From contig NZ_RAPF01000006.1 of the NCBI RefSeq assembly GCF_003610805.1, positions 248,001 through 312,000 of the forward strand: DNA of 64,000 bases, read 5' to 3'. How positions within the stretch are numbered: the stretch's first letter is position 1; the number at the start of each line of letters is the position of its first letter. Both the position numbers and the translations under genes were made by a program. This document shows, piece after piece, positions 46,269-56,293 of the stretch. This DNA comes from Altericroceibacterium spongiae (lineage in GTDB: Bacteria; Pseudomonadota; Alphaproteobacteria; Sphingomonadales; Sphingomonadaceae). The notes beneath the pieces were generated by a model. It saw only the letters and a list, made by a program, of their open reading frames with translations, was not told the DNA's origin and did not search any database.

Positions 46269-49196
46269 TCATGGCTTTTGCGGCTCCCTAGAGCGGGGAA
46301 GGACAGTGATTTCCAGCCTTTTATCCGGGCTGAGATAGCGCTTCGCTACGTCCTGAAGGTCCTTCGCCGTCAGCGATTCCAGCTCGGCCTTGCCTTTGGT
46401 GAAACGGGCAATCCGGTCTGCCTGACTATGCGCGCGATCGACAAGGCTGAGCCAGCCATTATTGTTTTTGAGCGCATTGTCATAGCTTTCGAGCAGCGGC
46501 TGGCGGGCACGCAGCAGCGTATCGGCATCGATCGGGGTGTCGATCAGTGAACGTACCGTTTCGAGCATGGCCTGCCGCGCAGAATCCACATCATCCACAT
46601 TCAGGGATGCGGCGATGGTGAAAGTGCCGTAATCGTCGTAAATGTCGGACTGGCTGGCATTGACGCCGGGCGAATAGGTCTGGCCCAGCTCTTCGCGCAG
46701 GCTGGCGGTCAGTTCCAGCCGCATAACTCTTTCGAGCAGGCGAAGTCTCGCGGATTCGGCGAAGTCCTTGTCGTCGCGGGTCGGCCAGGTCATTCGCAGC
46801 AATGCCTGATCGTCGGCGCCGTCATGATAGATGATGCGCGGGTGGCGATCCTCGGTGAAACGGCGCTGTCGGTTGGCGGTATAGGGGCGGTCCTCCGCCT
46901 CGCGCTGTGGCAAGGCGCCCAGCGTATGGCTGACCAGATCGATCACCCGGTCGGAATCGAAATCGCCGACAATGCCCAGTTCCAGTGCACCATGATCGAG
47001 CCGGTCGCCAATGTCCTGACGCAATTTATCGAAAGTCAGCGAGAGATAGGCATTTTCGGGCTGGAGCGTGAAACGCGGATCATTGTCCGAAACGATAGCG
47101 CCCAGCGCATTGGCCAGCGCATTGTTCGGTGTGGCGGTCAATCGGGCGAAGAAATTGCGGATATTGCGGCGATAGCGCAACTCGCCGACCTTGCGATATC
47201 CCGGATCGCTGATGGCTGAGGCGAATAATTGCAGTTGCAATTCCAGGTCGCGCGGAGTGGTCTCGGCAGCCATATCGAATGTCTCGCTGGCAGCCGATAG
47301 CGAGAAACCGACACTGCGCCCGGCGAGGATAGACTGCAATTCGTCATAGCTATGCTTGCCGAGGCCGCCCAGCGGCAGCACCGAAGACATGGCGGTGGCC
47401 AGCGGATTGTCTCGCGTGTTGAGCATTTTCCCGCCATCGATATTCAGTTCGACCAGCACGCGATCCTTCTGGAGATCGGTCGGCTTGAGGTTGAGCACCA
47501 GCCCGTTATCGAAGCGCACTGTGCGGATGCCGAGCAACGGCTCGGTCTGATCCGACACAATCGTTCCCGGCGTTCCGAAATTGTCATAGCCGAAATCGGA
47601 AAGCTGGACCTGATCTTCGGGTTTCAGCTCTTCGGCCATGCCTTCTTGCCAGACTGCGCGCAGAGCCTGTTTACCGCCCTCGGGTGCGGTCTTGCCTTCG
47701 AAACGGATCAGCGGATCGTCGAGTGGAACCAGCTCTTCCTGTAGGGCCTGCAATACACTGTCCGGGGTGATATCCGGTTCCAGCGCCTTGAACCGTTCCA
47801 GTGCGCTGGCCGATGTTGTGGGCACCTGATCGTCGGCCAGCAGCATCAGTGCACTGTTGACATAGGACGCGTTGGAGCGGGTAGCTTCCCCGGCGGCGGC
47901 ATTTTCCAGCGCAGTGCGTAAACCGGCGACCTGTTCCTGCACTTCGGCCTCGGAAAAGCCGAAAGCCAGCGCGCGGCGATATTCGGCGATGGCGGCATCG
48001 AAGGCCGGGCGCCATTTGCCATTATCGGCATCGACGACCAGATTGGTGGTGCGGCCCGCCTCGAAAACTTCGCTGGTGCCGAGCCCGGCTCCGCGGAAAG
48101 GCGGGTTGTCGCTCCGCGCAAGGCGCTGAAAACGGCGGTTGATAATGCCATAGCCGATCTGGCGCAGAACATTCTCGCGGCGATTGGCAATCGTGTCGGG
48201 TTCATTCAGCCAGACGCCGCTGCGCGATGCGGTGATGCGTTCGGGAAGGCTGGGATCGAGATAGATCTCAGTCTCGCCCCGATGATCGGGATCGATCGGA
48301 CCGGCGCCGGCTTTTTGCGGCGCTGACTGACCTTTCCAACCGTCGAAATGCTGGTGAATAGCAGCTTCCACGGCATCCGGATCGAAAGCACCAACCACGA
48401 TCAGAGCGGTATTTTCGGGCTGGTAGAGCCGCTGCCACAAAGCTTTCAGCGCCGGTGCATCGGCTTTTTGCAAAGCCGCATCCGTGCCGATGGGCAGCCG
48501 TTCGGGAAAGCGGGCGTCAGGATAGAGGAATTTGAAACGGTCGGTCGTATTGCGCAGACTATAGGTGTTGCGCACAAGCTTTTCGGAAAGGACCACCCCC
48601 TTTTCGCGTTGTACCGCTGCCGGATCGAAAGTCAGTTCGCTGGCCGTTTCACGCATCAGCATCAGTGCGGTGTCGAGCAGTTTGGGATCGTTGCGCGGCA
48701 GATCGAGCTTGTAGAGCGTATAGTCGAAACTGGTGGAGGCATTGGTGTCCGCGCCGAAAGCCAGACCTTCGCGTTCCAGCAATTTGACCATTTCGCCTTC
48801 GGGCACATGGGTCGAGCCGTTAAAGGCCATATGCTCGATAAAATGGGCATAGCCGCGTTCACTGTCCCTTTCGGACAGAGAGCCCGAATCCACCCGCAAT
48901 TGCACCATGCCTTGCCCTGCGGGCGTGTCATTATGCCGTATAATATAGCGCATTCCGTTGGCGAGCACGCCGAAACGGTAATCGGGATCGAGCGGGAGAT
49001 CGCTTTTTTCGAAGGCCCAGTCCGGTTCGTTGGCAGGAGCGGTAACGGAAGCAGGGTCTTGCCTGTTGTTTCCCTTGCTCGCCGGGGAGGCGGTCTCGAC
49101 AGGTCTGACCCGTTCCTGTGTGGCGCAGGCTGTCATGGCGAAAAGCGAAGTGGCAAGCAGGAGAGTGCGGGCGGACGTCAGAACCGGAGAATACAT
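46269..49196 (-). CDS. M16 (pitrilysin-like) zinc metallopeptidase, probable lipoprotein
   Basis: A 975-residue protease with two M16 halves. The inverted zinc motif HFIEH is at 118-122, with a downstream Glu in the expected helix (about 196-206). The second half (about 540-960) is the inactive partner typical of the family. The N-terminus ends in AMTAC (Cys24), a passable lipobox, so it is probably anchored in the periplasm facing side of a membrane. It should degrade peptides. It lies between purC and purS on the same strand, 164 and 106 bp from them, which makes co-transcription possible but not certain. Confidence 0.93.
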   Translation of the reverse strand: MYSPVLTSARTLLLATSLFAMTACATQERVRPVETASPASKGNNRQDPASVTAPANEPDWAFEKSDLPLDPDYRFGVLANGMRYIIRHNDTPAGQGMVQLRVDSGSLSERDSERGYAHFIEHMAFNGSTHVPEGEMVKLLEREGLAFGADTNASTSFDYTLYKLDLPRNDPKLLDTALMLMRETASELTFDPAAVQREKGVVLSEKLVRNTYSLRNTTDRFKFLYPDARFPERLPIGTDAALQKADAPALKALWQRLYQPENTALIVVGAFDPDAVEAAIHQHFDGWKGQSAPQKAGAGPIDPDHRGETEIYLDPSLPERITASRSGVWLNEPDTIANRRENVLRQIGYGIINRRFQRLARSDNPPFRGAGLGTSEVFEAGRTTNLVVDADNGKWRPAFDAAIAEYRRALAFGFSEAEVQEQVAGLRTALENAAAGEATRSNASYVNSALMLLADDQVPTTSASALERFKALEPDITPDSVLQALQEELVPLDDPLIRFEGKTAPEGGKQALRAVWQEGMAEELKPEDQVQLSDFGYDNFGTPGTIVSDQTEPLLGIRTVRFDNGLVLNLKPTDLQKDRVLVELNIDGGKMLNTRDNPLATAMSSVLPLGGLGKHSYDELQSILAGRSVGFSLSAASETFDMAAETTPRDLELQLQLFASAISDPGYRKVGELRYRRNIRNFFARLTATPNNALANALGAIVSDNDPRFTLQPENAYLSLTFDKLRQDIGDRLDHGALELGIVGDFDSDRVIDLVSHTLGALPQREAEDRPYTANRQRRFTEDRHPRIIYHDGADDQALLRMTWPTRDDKDFAESARLRLLERVMRLELTASLREELGQTYSPGVNASQSDIYDDYGTFTIAASLNVDDVDSARQAMLETVRSLIDTPIDADTLLRARQPLLESYDNALKNNNGWLSLVDRAHSQADRIARFTKGKAELESLTAKDLQDVAKRYLSPDKRLEITVLPRSREPQKP

Positions 49197-49315
49197 GCCA
49201 GTGGCTTAGGGTGCAGTCCGTGAACGGGCAATATCCGGGACGTCATCAGACACAGGAAAACGTCGCTTTATCGCGCAAAATGCCTGCGAGGAGGCAGAAC
49301 CCCGACATAAAGCAA

Positions 49316-49333
49316 CGGGCGCCGTAGCGCCCG
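49316..49333 (-). terminator. Hairpin downstream of purC
   Basis: CGGGCGC (49316-49322) and GCGCCCG (49327-49333) form a perfect 7-bp stem with a 4-base loop. On the minus strand it is followed by TTGCTTTA, a moderate T-rich tail, so purC transcription may end here. Confidence 0.6.
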
Positions 49334-49360
49334 CTGTTCAGATCTGCAGGGGAATGGCGA

Positions 49361-50161
49361 TCATTTCTTCGGTGGGCTGTTGCGCATCCGGCTGCGATGG
49401 TTGGCCATATCGAGCACTTCACCGGGGCCGCCATCGACATTTTCGAGCAGACCGAGCCTGCGGGCGACTTCCTGATAAGCTTCTTCCTCACCGCCGAGAT
49501 CGCGGCGGAACCGGTCTTTATCGAGCTTTTCGCCGGTTTTCATATCCCACAGGCGGCAGCCATCGGGGCTGATCTCGTCGGCCAGAATGATCCGGCTGAA
49601 ATCGCCATCCCATATGCGGCCGAATTCGAGTTTGAAATCGACCAGACGGATGTCGATGGCGGCGAACATGCCGCACATGAAATCATTGATGCGGATCGCC
49701 ATCGAGGAAATATCCTGCATTTCTTCGGGCGAGGCCCAGCCGAAACAGGCGATATGTTCCTCGGCGATCATCGGATCGCCCAGAGCATCGTCTTTATAAT
49801 AATATTCGATCAGCGTGTGCGGCAGCGGTTCACCTTCTTCAAGGCCGAGCCGCTTGCAGATCGAACCGGCAGCGACATTGCGCAACACCACTTCGATGGG
49901 CACGATTTCGCACTGGCGCACGAGCTGTTCGCGCATATTCAGCCGGCGAATAAAATGCGTCGGAATGCCAATATGCGAAAGCCGCGTGAAGACATGCTCC
50001 GAAATACGGTTATTAATGACACCCTTGCCGTTGATGGTGCCTTTTTTCTGCGCATTGAACGCAGTGGCATCGTCTTTGAAATACTGGATCAGAGTGCCGG
50101 GTTCAGGGCCTTCATAGAGAATCTTGGCCTTGCCTTCGTAGATCTGGCGGCGACGGGACAT
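49361..50161 (-). CDS. purC: Phosphoribosylaminoimidazole-succinocarboxamide synthase PurC
   Basis: A 266-residue enzyme that joins CAIR and aspartate (SAICAR synthetase), a step in purine synthesis. Family blocks: [54 protein letters not shown], and [16 protein letters not shown] start it at the ATG at 50161 because GAAGGA lies 9 bases before it; the ATG at 50167 is too close to that element, and the longer frame to 50296 is not conserved-looking. It is divergent from the GNAT gene. Confidence 0.96.
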   Translation of the reverse strand: MSRRRQIYEGKAKILYEGPEPGTLIQYFKDDATAFNAQKKGTINGKGVINNRISEHVFTRLSHIGIPTHFIRRLNMREQLVRQCEIVPIEVVLRNVAAGSICKRLGLEEGEPLPHTLIEYYYKDDALGDPMIAEEHIACFGWASPEEMQDISSMAIRINDFMCGMFAAIDIRLVDFKLEFGRIWDGDFSRIILADEISPDGCRLWDMKTGEKLDKDRFRRDLGGEEEAYQEVARRLGLLENVDGGPGEVLDMANHRSRMRNSPPKK

Positions 50162-50331
50162 GGGCATGCATCCTTCGGGAGCGCAAAAGACGGCGCCCCG
50201 GCGATACGGCCTCCTGCCATGAAGAATCACGCAGAAGAATACGGAAAGGCCAGGGCGTTCCCGAGCGCCTATATGCGCAAAGTCGCCATAAGGCAATTGC
50301 AGCCCATAACACTGCGGGTTAGCACGGGCTT

Positions 50332-50919
50332 ATGGCCTGTAAGATTTGCACATTCCATGGCGCGGATATGGCGCGATTTCTCGACGATCTGGGCGCCTTG
50401 CGGATCAGCGTCTTCGCGCAATACCCTTATCTCTACGATGGCGATCCGGACTATGAAGCGCGCTATCTGCGTGAATTTTCGGAAGAGAAGGGCAGCGTGA
50501 TGGTGGCTGCGCTGGAGGGGGAAAGACTGGTGGGTGCGGCCACCGCATCGCCCATGGCAGGGCAAAAGCCGGCCTTCCGGCAGGTTTTCGAAGAGCGCGG
50601 CCATGATGTTTCGCGGATTTTCTATTTCGGTGAAAGTGTGTTGCTGTCAGCCTGGCGCGGGCAGGGTATCGGCCATGCTTTTTTCGACGAACGGGAAGCG
50701 GCAGCGCGCGCGGCGGGGGCGCAGATGGCGGTGTTCGCTTCGGTGATCCGGCCTGCCGGCCATCCCGCAAGGCCTGCCGGTTACAGCCCGCTCGATCCGT
50801 TCTGGCGCGCCCGCGGCTATGCGCCGATGGACGGGCTGGAAACCGAACTGGCCTGGAAAGAGCATGGCGAAGAACGCGAAAGCCCCAAAGCGCTGCAATA
50901 CTGGATGCGGCACCTCTGA
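50332..50919 (+). CDS. GNAT family N-acetyltransferase
   Basis: A 195-residue acetyltransferase with the acetyl-CoA binding loop LSAWRGQGIGHAFFDEREAAARAAG and the strand MAVFASVIRP. The C-terminus (PLDPFWRARGYAPMDGLETELAWKEHGE) is common in a group of uncharacterised bacterial GNATs. No partner gene is evident; it is divergent from purC and precedes a TonB receptor gene by 112 bp. Substrate unknown. Confidence 0.88.
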   Translation: MACKICTFHGADMARFLDDLGALRISVFAQYPYLYDGDPDYEARYLREFSEEKGSVMVAALEGERLVGAATASPMAGQKPAFRQVFEERGHDVSRIFYFGESVLLSAWRGQGIGHAFFDEREAAARAAGAQMAVFASVIRPAGHPARPAGYSPLDPFWRARGYAPMDGLETELAWKEHGEERESPKALQYWMRHL

Positions 50920-51031
50920 GCCTCCCGGTCCGGCGCTCTTGTGCTGACAGGGCTGCCAACTCTTCGCAATTGACCTCGATGCCATTCTGCGTAACTGCGG
51001 CCCGGCCTTTGAGGGAATAGATAGGGTTCGA

Positions 51032-54000
51032 ATGAAAAAGGGTGGGAAACGGGCCGATGCTGGGCGTCTGGTTTGGGCATTGTGTTGCGGCAGTGCAATG
51101 TTGGCGCATCCTGCCCTGGCACAAGACAATGGTGCGGCGACCGGCGAGGCGACATCGGGTGCGCTTTCGGACAATCCTGAAATTCTCGTCACCGGCACGC
51201 TGATTCGCGGATGGACGCAGAAGGATGTAGCGCCGGTCGATGTCATCACCGCCACAGATCTTGCCCGGCAGGGTTCGCCCACCATGGTCGATCTCTTGCG
51301 GCAATTGCCCAATTCGAACGGGACGCTGGCGGAATCGGCACAATTCGATTCGCGCAGCCAGTTCAATGAAGGCACCGCATCGGTCAATCTGCGCAGCCTC
51401 GGGCCGCAACGCACGCTGGTTCTGCTGAACGGCAAGCGCATGGTGTCCAGCGCTTCGGGCAATGTGCCGGTGGTGGATATCAATATGATCCCCGCCGCTG
51501 CGCTCGAACGGGTGGAGATACTGAAAGACGGGGCAGCGACCACTTACGGATCGGATGCGATTGCCGGTGTCGTCAATTTCGTGACCCGTACCGATCAGGA
51601 CGGGTTTCTGGCAAGCGGCGATTATCGCTATATTGACGGGTCTGACGGCGATGGCAGTGCTGCGCTGAGCTGGGGCGGTAGCATGGGCGATGCGCGGCTG
51701 TTCCTCTCGGCGGGTTATCAGCATCGATCCGAACTGCGTGTGACGGATCGCGATTTCGCCATGCTGCCTTATGACCGCAACCCGCAAGGGGGCTGGTCGG
51801 GCGGCGGCGCACCGGGCAATTTCGATTTCAACGGCTCGGCGGGCGGTTTGTCTTTCACCGCCGATGAAGGTTGCGAAGCGCTGGGCGGCTTTCGTTCGCG
51901 CGCAGGGTCGAGTGCCGATCTGTGCAACACGGATTACCTGTCCTATTCCAATCTGATCGAACCTGAGGACCGTTATCAGTTTCTCGCCGATCTCTCTTTG
52001 CCGCTGAGCGATCGTGTCGATCTGCGCCTGACCGGGCTTTACGGCCATACCGATACGGTGCTGACCACCACACCGAGCTATCTGCCGACCATTTCGCCCT
52101 CGGAAAATGCCGCCTATGGGGGCAGCGGATTATTCGTCATCCCCTCTTATGCGCCGGCGCTGATCGATTATTGCGCCCGTTACGGGGAGGCTGCGGGATG
52201 TTCGCTCGGTGCCGATAACCGGCCCGACCGGGCTGCGCTCGCTTATCCGGTGCGCTTTCGCTCGCTGCTCGCTTCGGGCAATCCGCTCTACGATAATGAC
52301 CAGGGTGCGGCAGTGCTCGACCGCAATTCGGATTTCTATCATATTTCGGGCGAATTGCGGGCCGATCTTTCGGATAGTCTGCAACTCACCACCAGCCTGA
52401 CCTTCAGCGAATATGACCGATATTTTCAGGGCGGCGACAGTTTCGTCGATCCTCTGCAGAATGCGCTGGCGGGTTTCGGCGGCGCCGGTTGCGCTTATGC
52501 CACGCCGCAATCGCGCGCCGGACTGAGCGAGGCGGAGCTGGCGGCAAGGGCGGGGCGCGATGGCTGCCTGTTCCTCAACCCCTTTTCCAGCGGCATGGTG
52601 GGCAATTCCATCACGGGTGAAGCCAATCCTCATTTCGCCGGAACGGACAATCCCCTCGGCCTCGACCTGACACCGGGAGCGGGGCTTATCAACGATGCGT
52701 CCGTGATAGAGAGCTTCTTCACGGTGATCGAGCGCGGCGCCAATACGCGGCAATGGGTCGGCGATGCGGTGCTGTCGGGTTCGACCGGCATCACCCTGCC
52801 GGGCGGCGATGTGCAATTTGCGCTGGGCGGGCAATATCGCAAAAATCGTTATGCCCGGACCTATGGCGCGACCAATAATCTCGACGCTTATCCATGCCCC
52901 GGCTCGGTGCTTGTGGCCGATGCGACCTGCGATACGGAAGTCGGCCCGATCGGCTTTCTCGGTTCCAATCGCAATGTCGCGGTGTCGAGCGATGTCCTGG
53001 CGGTTTTCGGTGAGCTGCAACTGCCCCTGACCAGCCATATCCGCGCGCAAATTTCCGCCCGCTACGAGGATTACGGTGCAAGTGTGGGGTCCACTTTCGA
53101 CCCGCAGGCGCGGGTGAGTATCGGGCTGACCGACTGGCTGACCTTGCGCGGCGGTGTCGGTTCGACCTTCCGCGGCCCGCCATCCGAAGCCACCGGCGCC
53201 GATCTGGTGGTGATGAATTTCATCGGCGGGGCTTTTCGCCCGGTCGATCAGCGCGCCAATCCCGCACTGAAACCCGAAAGCGCCACCACCTATAATGCTG
53301 GCTTTACTGTCGCCAAAGGCCCGCTGCATGCGAGTCTGGATTACTGGCGCTACGATTTCGAGGGTGCCATCGAAGGCGAGCCGGTGAATGGCATCGTCTC
53401 CGCTCTGTTCGGTGCCAGCGGCACGGAGAATTGCGGCAATCCCGCATATGCCGGGCTGGAAGCGCGCTTCACCTTTTCGGGTGGTGTGTGCGGCGCGTCC
53501 AATGTCCAGCGCTTCACCACCTATAATATCAACGCGGCCGATGTGATGACTTCGGGTGTGGATTTTCAGGCCAGTCTCGAACAGGGGCTGGGCGATGTGC
53601 TGTTACAGGGCGGTGTGTCGGGCAGCTATGTGATCGACTATAAGGTAGGCGATGTGGTGGTCGAAGGGATCACCGTGCAGCCCGCTTTCGATGCCGCAGG
53701 CAGCCTCAACTATCAGACGACCGCCTATCCGCTGCCGCACTGGAAGGGGCAGCTTTTCGCACAGGCCCTGTGGGGCAGGCAGTCGCTGCGTTTCCAGCTC
53801 AATTATATCGGTCCCTATACCGACCGGCGCGGCGATGCGGTGTTCGGCCCGGACAATGCGGTGCTGGCGGGGGAAGCCGTTACCGCCGGCAAGCGGATCG
53901 GCAGTTTTGCAACGCTCGACATGAGCTACCGGATCACTTTGCCGAGCCGCACGAGCCTGTCGCTCACGCTGGCCAATATTTTCGACGAAGATCCGCCTTT

Positions 54001-54085
54001 CGCCCGCCTCGACCAGAATTACGATCCGCTGACAGCCAATGCGCTGGGCTTCACCGCGAAAATCGGTGTGACGCAGGCTTTCTGA
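51032..54085 (+). CDS. TonB-dependent receptor
   Basis: A 1017-residue outer-membrane receptor. A signal peptide ends near residue 30 (ALA-QD), followed by EILVTGTLIRGWTQKDVAPVDVITATDL, a plug with RTLVLLNGKRMV and YGSDAIAGVVNFVTR, and a large barrel ending in LGFTAKIGVTQAF. Several Cys pairs lie in predicted outer loops. The subfamily resembles the partial receptor at the left edge. The ligand is unknown. A small ABM gene follows 43 bp later and may be in the same transcript, which hints at heme or an aromatic compound, but weakly. Confidence 0.93.
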   Translation: MKKGGKRADAGRLVWALCCGSAMLAHPALAQDNGAATGEATSGALSDNPEILVTGTLIRGWTQKDVAPVDVITATDLARQGSPTMVDLLRQLPNSNGTLAESAQFDSRSQFNEGTASVNLRSLGPQRTLVLLNGKRMVSSASGNVPVVDINMIPAAALERVEILKDGAATTYGSDAIAGVVNFVTRTDQDGFLASGDYRYIDGSDGDGSAALSWGGSMGDARLFLSAGYQHRSELRVTDRDFAMLPYDRNPQGGWSGGGAPGNFDFNGSAGGLSFTADEGCEALGGFRSRAGSSADLCNTDYLSYSNLIEPEDRYQFLADLSLPLSDRVDLRLTGLYGHTDTVLTTTPSYLPTISPSENAAYGGSGLFVIPSYAPALIDYCARYGEAAGCSLGADNRPDRAALAYPVRFRSLLASGNPLYDNDQGAAVLDRNSDFYHISGELRADLSDSLQLTTSLTFSEYDRYFQGGDSFVDPLQNALAGFGGAGCAYATPQSRAGLSEAELAARAGRDGCLFLNPFSSGMVGNSITGEANPHFAGTDNPLGLDLTPGAGLINDASVIESFFTVIERGANTRQWVGDAVLSGSTGITLPGGDVQFALGGQYRKNRYARTYGATNNLDAYPCPGSVLVADATCDTEVGPIGFLGSNRNVAVSSDVLAVFGELQLPLTSHIRAQISARYEDYGASVGSTFDPQARVSIGLTDWLTLRGGVGSTFRGPPSEATGADLVVMNFIGGAFRPVDQRANPALKPESATTYNAGFTVAKGPLHASLDYWRYDFEGAIEGEPVNGIVSALFGASGTENCGNPAYAGLEARFTFSGGVCGASNVQRFTTYNINAADVMTSGVDFQASLEQGLGDVLLQGGVSGSYVIDYKVGDVVVEGITVQPAFDAAGSLNYQTTAYPLPHWKGQLFAQALWGRQSLRFQLNYIGPYTDRRGDAVFGPDNAVLAGEAVTAGKRIGSFATLDMSYRITLPSRTSLSLTLANIFDEDPPFARLDQNYDPLTANALGFTAKIGVTQAF

Positions 54086-54128
54086 CCGGAGTGATCTGGC
54101 CGGTTGCAAGTGAAGAGGAGCGACGATT

Positions 54129-54434
54129 GTGTATGTGAATGTTTTTCGCAATTTCAAGCGCCCCGATATGGACGCTGAAGCCTATGCTGCCGACGCTGCC
54201 CGCATGGAAGAACTGGCGCGGCAGCAACCGGGATTTATCGATTTCCGACGGTACGCATCGGCCGACGGGGAAGCGTTATCGCTTTCGGAATGGGAGACCG
54301 AGGAGGACGCTCGGGCCTGGGCCGGCCATGTCGAACATGCTGCGGTTCAGGCCCGGGCCCGGTCGGCATATTATGAAAGCTATGTGATCTATTCCTGTAA
54401 AGATCCGCAGATTCGCCGCTTCCCTGTAAAATAG
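54129..54434 (+). CDS. ABM domain protein
   Basis: A 101-residue protein of the antibiotic biosynthesis monooxygenase superfamily: YVNVFRNFKR at the N-terminus, GFIDFRRYASADGEALSLSEWETEEDARAWAGHVEH in the core. The GTG at 54129 has GAGGAG about 8 bases upstream. The C-terminal part YYESYVIYSCKDPQIRRF completes the barrel. Homologues act as small monooxygenases or stress proteins. It sits 43 bp after the receptor gene. The single Cys near the end is not a known catalytic residue. Confidence 0.85.
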   Translation: MYVNVFRNFKRPDMDAEAYAADAARMEELARQQPGFIDFRRYASADGEALSLSEWETEEDARAWAGHVEHAAVQARARSAYYESYVIYSCKDPQIRRFPVK

Positions 54435-54488
54435 CGCCTCGCCCCGCGATGCCGACGGCAGAATCGTGATCGGAGGCGCTTCGGGTGC

Positions 54489-55394
54489 TCACCAGTCATG
54501 GGCCAGAGGCGGCACCCGGTCATACAGAAAATCGAGCCATGCGCGGATTTTCGCCGACAGGCCGCGGCGTGAATGAGTCACCGCATAGACCGAGCCGAGA
54601 TCCATATATTCGGCGTCCAGCAAAACTTCTACAAGCTCGCCCCGGTTGATCGCTTCGGCGGCGATGAAGCGCGGCCCGTAAACCAGCCCCTGCCCCGCTG
54701 TTGCCGCGCGGATCAGCGCTTCTCCATTATTGGCATGCAGCGATCCGCGAACCGTCACCTGACGCGCACCGTCTTTGCCGAAACCCCAGGCGGAGCCGGT
54801 TGGTGTGCTCAGCGTATAGCAGAGGCAATCGTGATCCTTCAGATCCTCTATTGTATCGGGCGTGCCGCGTTCGGCGAGATAAGCGGGAGACGCGCAAATC
54901 GCCAGCCGCATCGGTGCCAGGCTCCGCGCCATCAGGCTGCTGTCGCTCAACCGGCCGATGCGGATGGCCGTATCCCATCGCTCTTCCAGCAGATCGACAT
55001 AGCGATCGTCGAGGCCCAGTTCGATCGTGACGCCGGGATTGAGGCGATGAAACTCCGCCGCCAGCGGGGCGATATGCATCACACCGAATGTGGCCGGTGC
55101 GCTCACCCGTAACAGCCCCTGCACCGTGCGGGACTGCGCCGAGGCTTCGGCATCGGCTTCCGCAATTTCGGCCAGTACGTGCTCGGCCCGGTCCAGATAA
55201 ACCTGCCCTGCATCGGTCAGCGCCAGACGGCGCGTAGTGCGGTTGACCAGCCTTGTGCCCAGCCTTTCCTCCAGCGCGTCGAGATGCCGTGCCGCCATAC
55301 TGGGCGAGATGCCCATGGCGCGCCCGGCGGCTGACAGACCGCCCAGCCTGACCGCTCGCACGAATACTTCCATGCCGGTGAGCCGATCCGCCAT
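54489..55394 (-). CDS. LysR-family transcriptional regulator
   Basis: A 301-residue LysR protein with a helix-turn-helix at about residues 1-60 (MEVFVRAVRLGGLSAAGRAMGISPSMAARHLDALEERLGTRLVNRTTRRLALT) and a typical effector-binding domain. It is divergent from a dioxygenase/QorB/DoxX cluster with 89 bases between start codons, and is the likely regulator. A CGCGT-N6-ACGCG dyad lies in that gap. The effector would be an aromatic or quinone-type compound by context (inference). Confidence 0.92.
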   Translation of the reverse strand: MADRLTGMEVFVRAVRLGGLSAAGRAMGISPSMAARHLDALEERLGTRLVNRTTRRLALTDAGQVYLDRAEHVLAEIAEADAEASAQSRTVQGLLRVSAPATFGVMHIAPLAAEFHRLNPGVTIELGLDDRYVDLLEERWDTAIRIGRLSDSSLMARSLAPMRLAICASPAYLAERGTPDTIEDLKDHDCLCYTLSTPTGSAWGFGKDGARQVTVRGSLHANNGEALIRAATAGQGLVYGPRFIAAEAINRGELVEVLLDAEYMDLGSVYAVTHSRRGLSAKIRAWLDFLYDRVPPLAHDW

Positions 55395-55428
55395 TTAATA
55401 CTCCTGGTTGAAGGTCATTGCATTAAAT

Positions 55429-55444
55429 CGCGTATTATCACGCG
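55429..55444. promoter_or_regulatory. Dyad in the LysR/dioxygenase divergent promoter
   Basis: CGCGTATTATCACGCG has perfect 5-bp arms around 6 bases, 35 bp before the LysR start and 40 bp before the dioxygenase start. It is the best candidate operator in the gap. Confidence 0.45.
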
Positions 55445-55483
55445 CTGCGCCAAGGTCCATATGGCTTCCCGAAAGGAAATATC

Positions 55484-56269
55484 ATGCAGCAACCCAGTGT
55501 CTTCATTCCCCATGGCGGCGGTCCCTGCTTCTTCATGGACGATCCGCAAGATGTGTGGGGCGGAATGGCCGCATTTTTGCGTGCTCTGCCTGAAAGTTTG
55601 CCTGAGAAGCCACGCGCCATGCTGATCGTTTCGGGCCATTGGGAAACCGATGGCTTTGCCCTGACGGGGGCTGCGCAGCCATCTCTGATCTATGATTACT
55701 ATAATTTTCCAGCGCATACTTATCGTCTGCGCTACGATGCGCCGGGCGCGCCCGAGCTGGCTGCGCAGGCCGCGACATTGCTGCGCGATGCCGGATTGGC
55801 TGCTCTTGTGGATCCGGAAAGGGGGCTCGACCATGGCGTGTTCGTGCCGCTCAAAGTGGCCTTGCCCGATGCCGATATTCCGGTGGTGGAAATGTCTGTG
55901 GAGCGCAATCTCGATCCTGCGCTGCATATCGCTGCCGGGCGTGCGCTCTCGGTGCTGCGCGAAGACGGTGTGCTGATCCTGGGATCGGGCATGAGCTTTC
56001 ACAATATGCGCGGCTACGGCGATCCGCGTTTTACGCAGCCCAGCGAGGCATTCGATAGCTGGCTGACGGCGGCGCTCGCCCGGCCGGGGCCGGAGCGGGC
56101 AGAAGCGCTTGCAAGCTGGGAAGATGCGCCCGCCGCTCGCCTGTCTCATCCGCGTGCCGAACATTTGCTGCCTTTGATGGTGGCCGCAGGCGCGGCCGAA
56201 GGGGCAGGGCAGCGTGTCTATTCGCAGGAAGTTCTCAACACCAGAATTTCCGGTTTCCGTTTCGACTGA
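55484..56269 (+). CDS. DODA/LigB-type extradiol ring-cleavage dioxygenase family protein
   Basis: A 261-residue protein of the class III extradiol dioxygenase family (YgiD/DODA-like). Metal-site residues are visible: His10 (FIPHGGGPCFF), His52 (VSGHWET) and His117 (GLDHGVFVPL). These enzymes cleave catecholic rings with Fe(II) or bind zinc; many bacterial members have no proven substrate. It is the first gene of a three-gene set with a QorB-like reductase and DoxX, spaced by 24 and 65 bp, under a divergent LysR gene. Confidence 0.92.
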   Translation: MQQPSVFIPHGGGPCFFMDDPQDVWGGMAAFLRALPESLPEKPRAMLIVSGHWETDGFALTGAAQPSLIYDYYNFPAHTYRLRYDAPGAPELAAQAATLLRDAGLAALVDPERGLDHGVFVPLKVALPDADIPVVEMSVERNLDPALHIAAGRALSVLREDGVLILGSGMSFHNMRGYGDPRFTQPSEAFDSWLTAALARPGPERAEALASWEDAPAARLSHPRAEHLLPLMVAAGAAEGAGQRVYSQEVLNTRISGFRFD

Positions 56270-56293
56270 ATGTGCAAGTAAGGAGTAAATATT

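Noticed and set aside
52130-53329. A 399-codon minus-strand frame in the TonB receptor gene
   Set aside because: It is a shadow of a well-supported receptor barrel.
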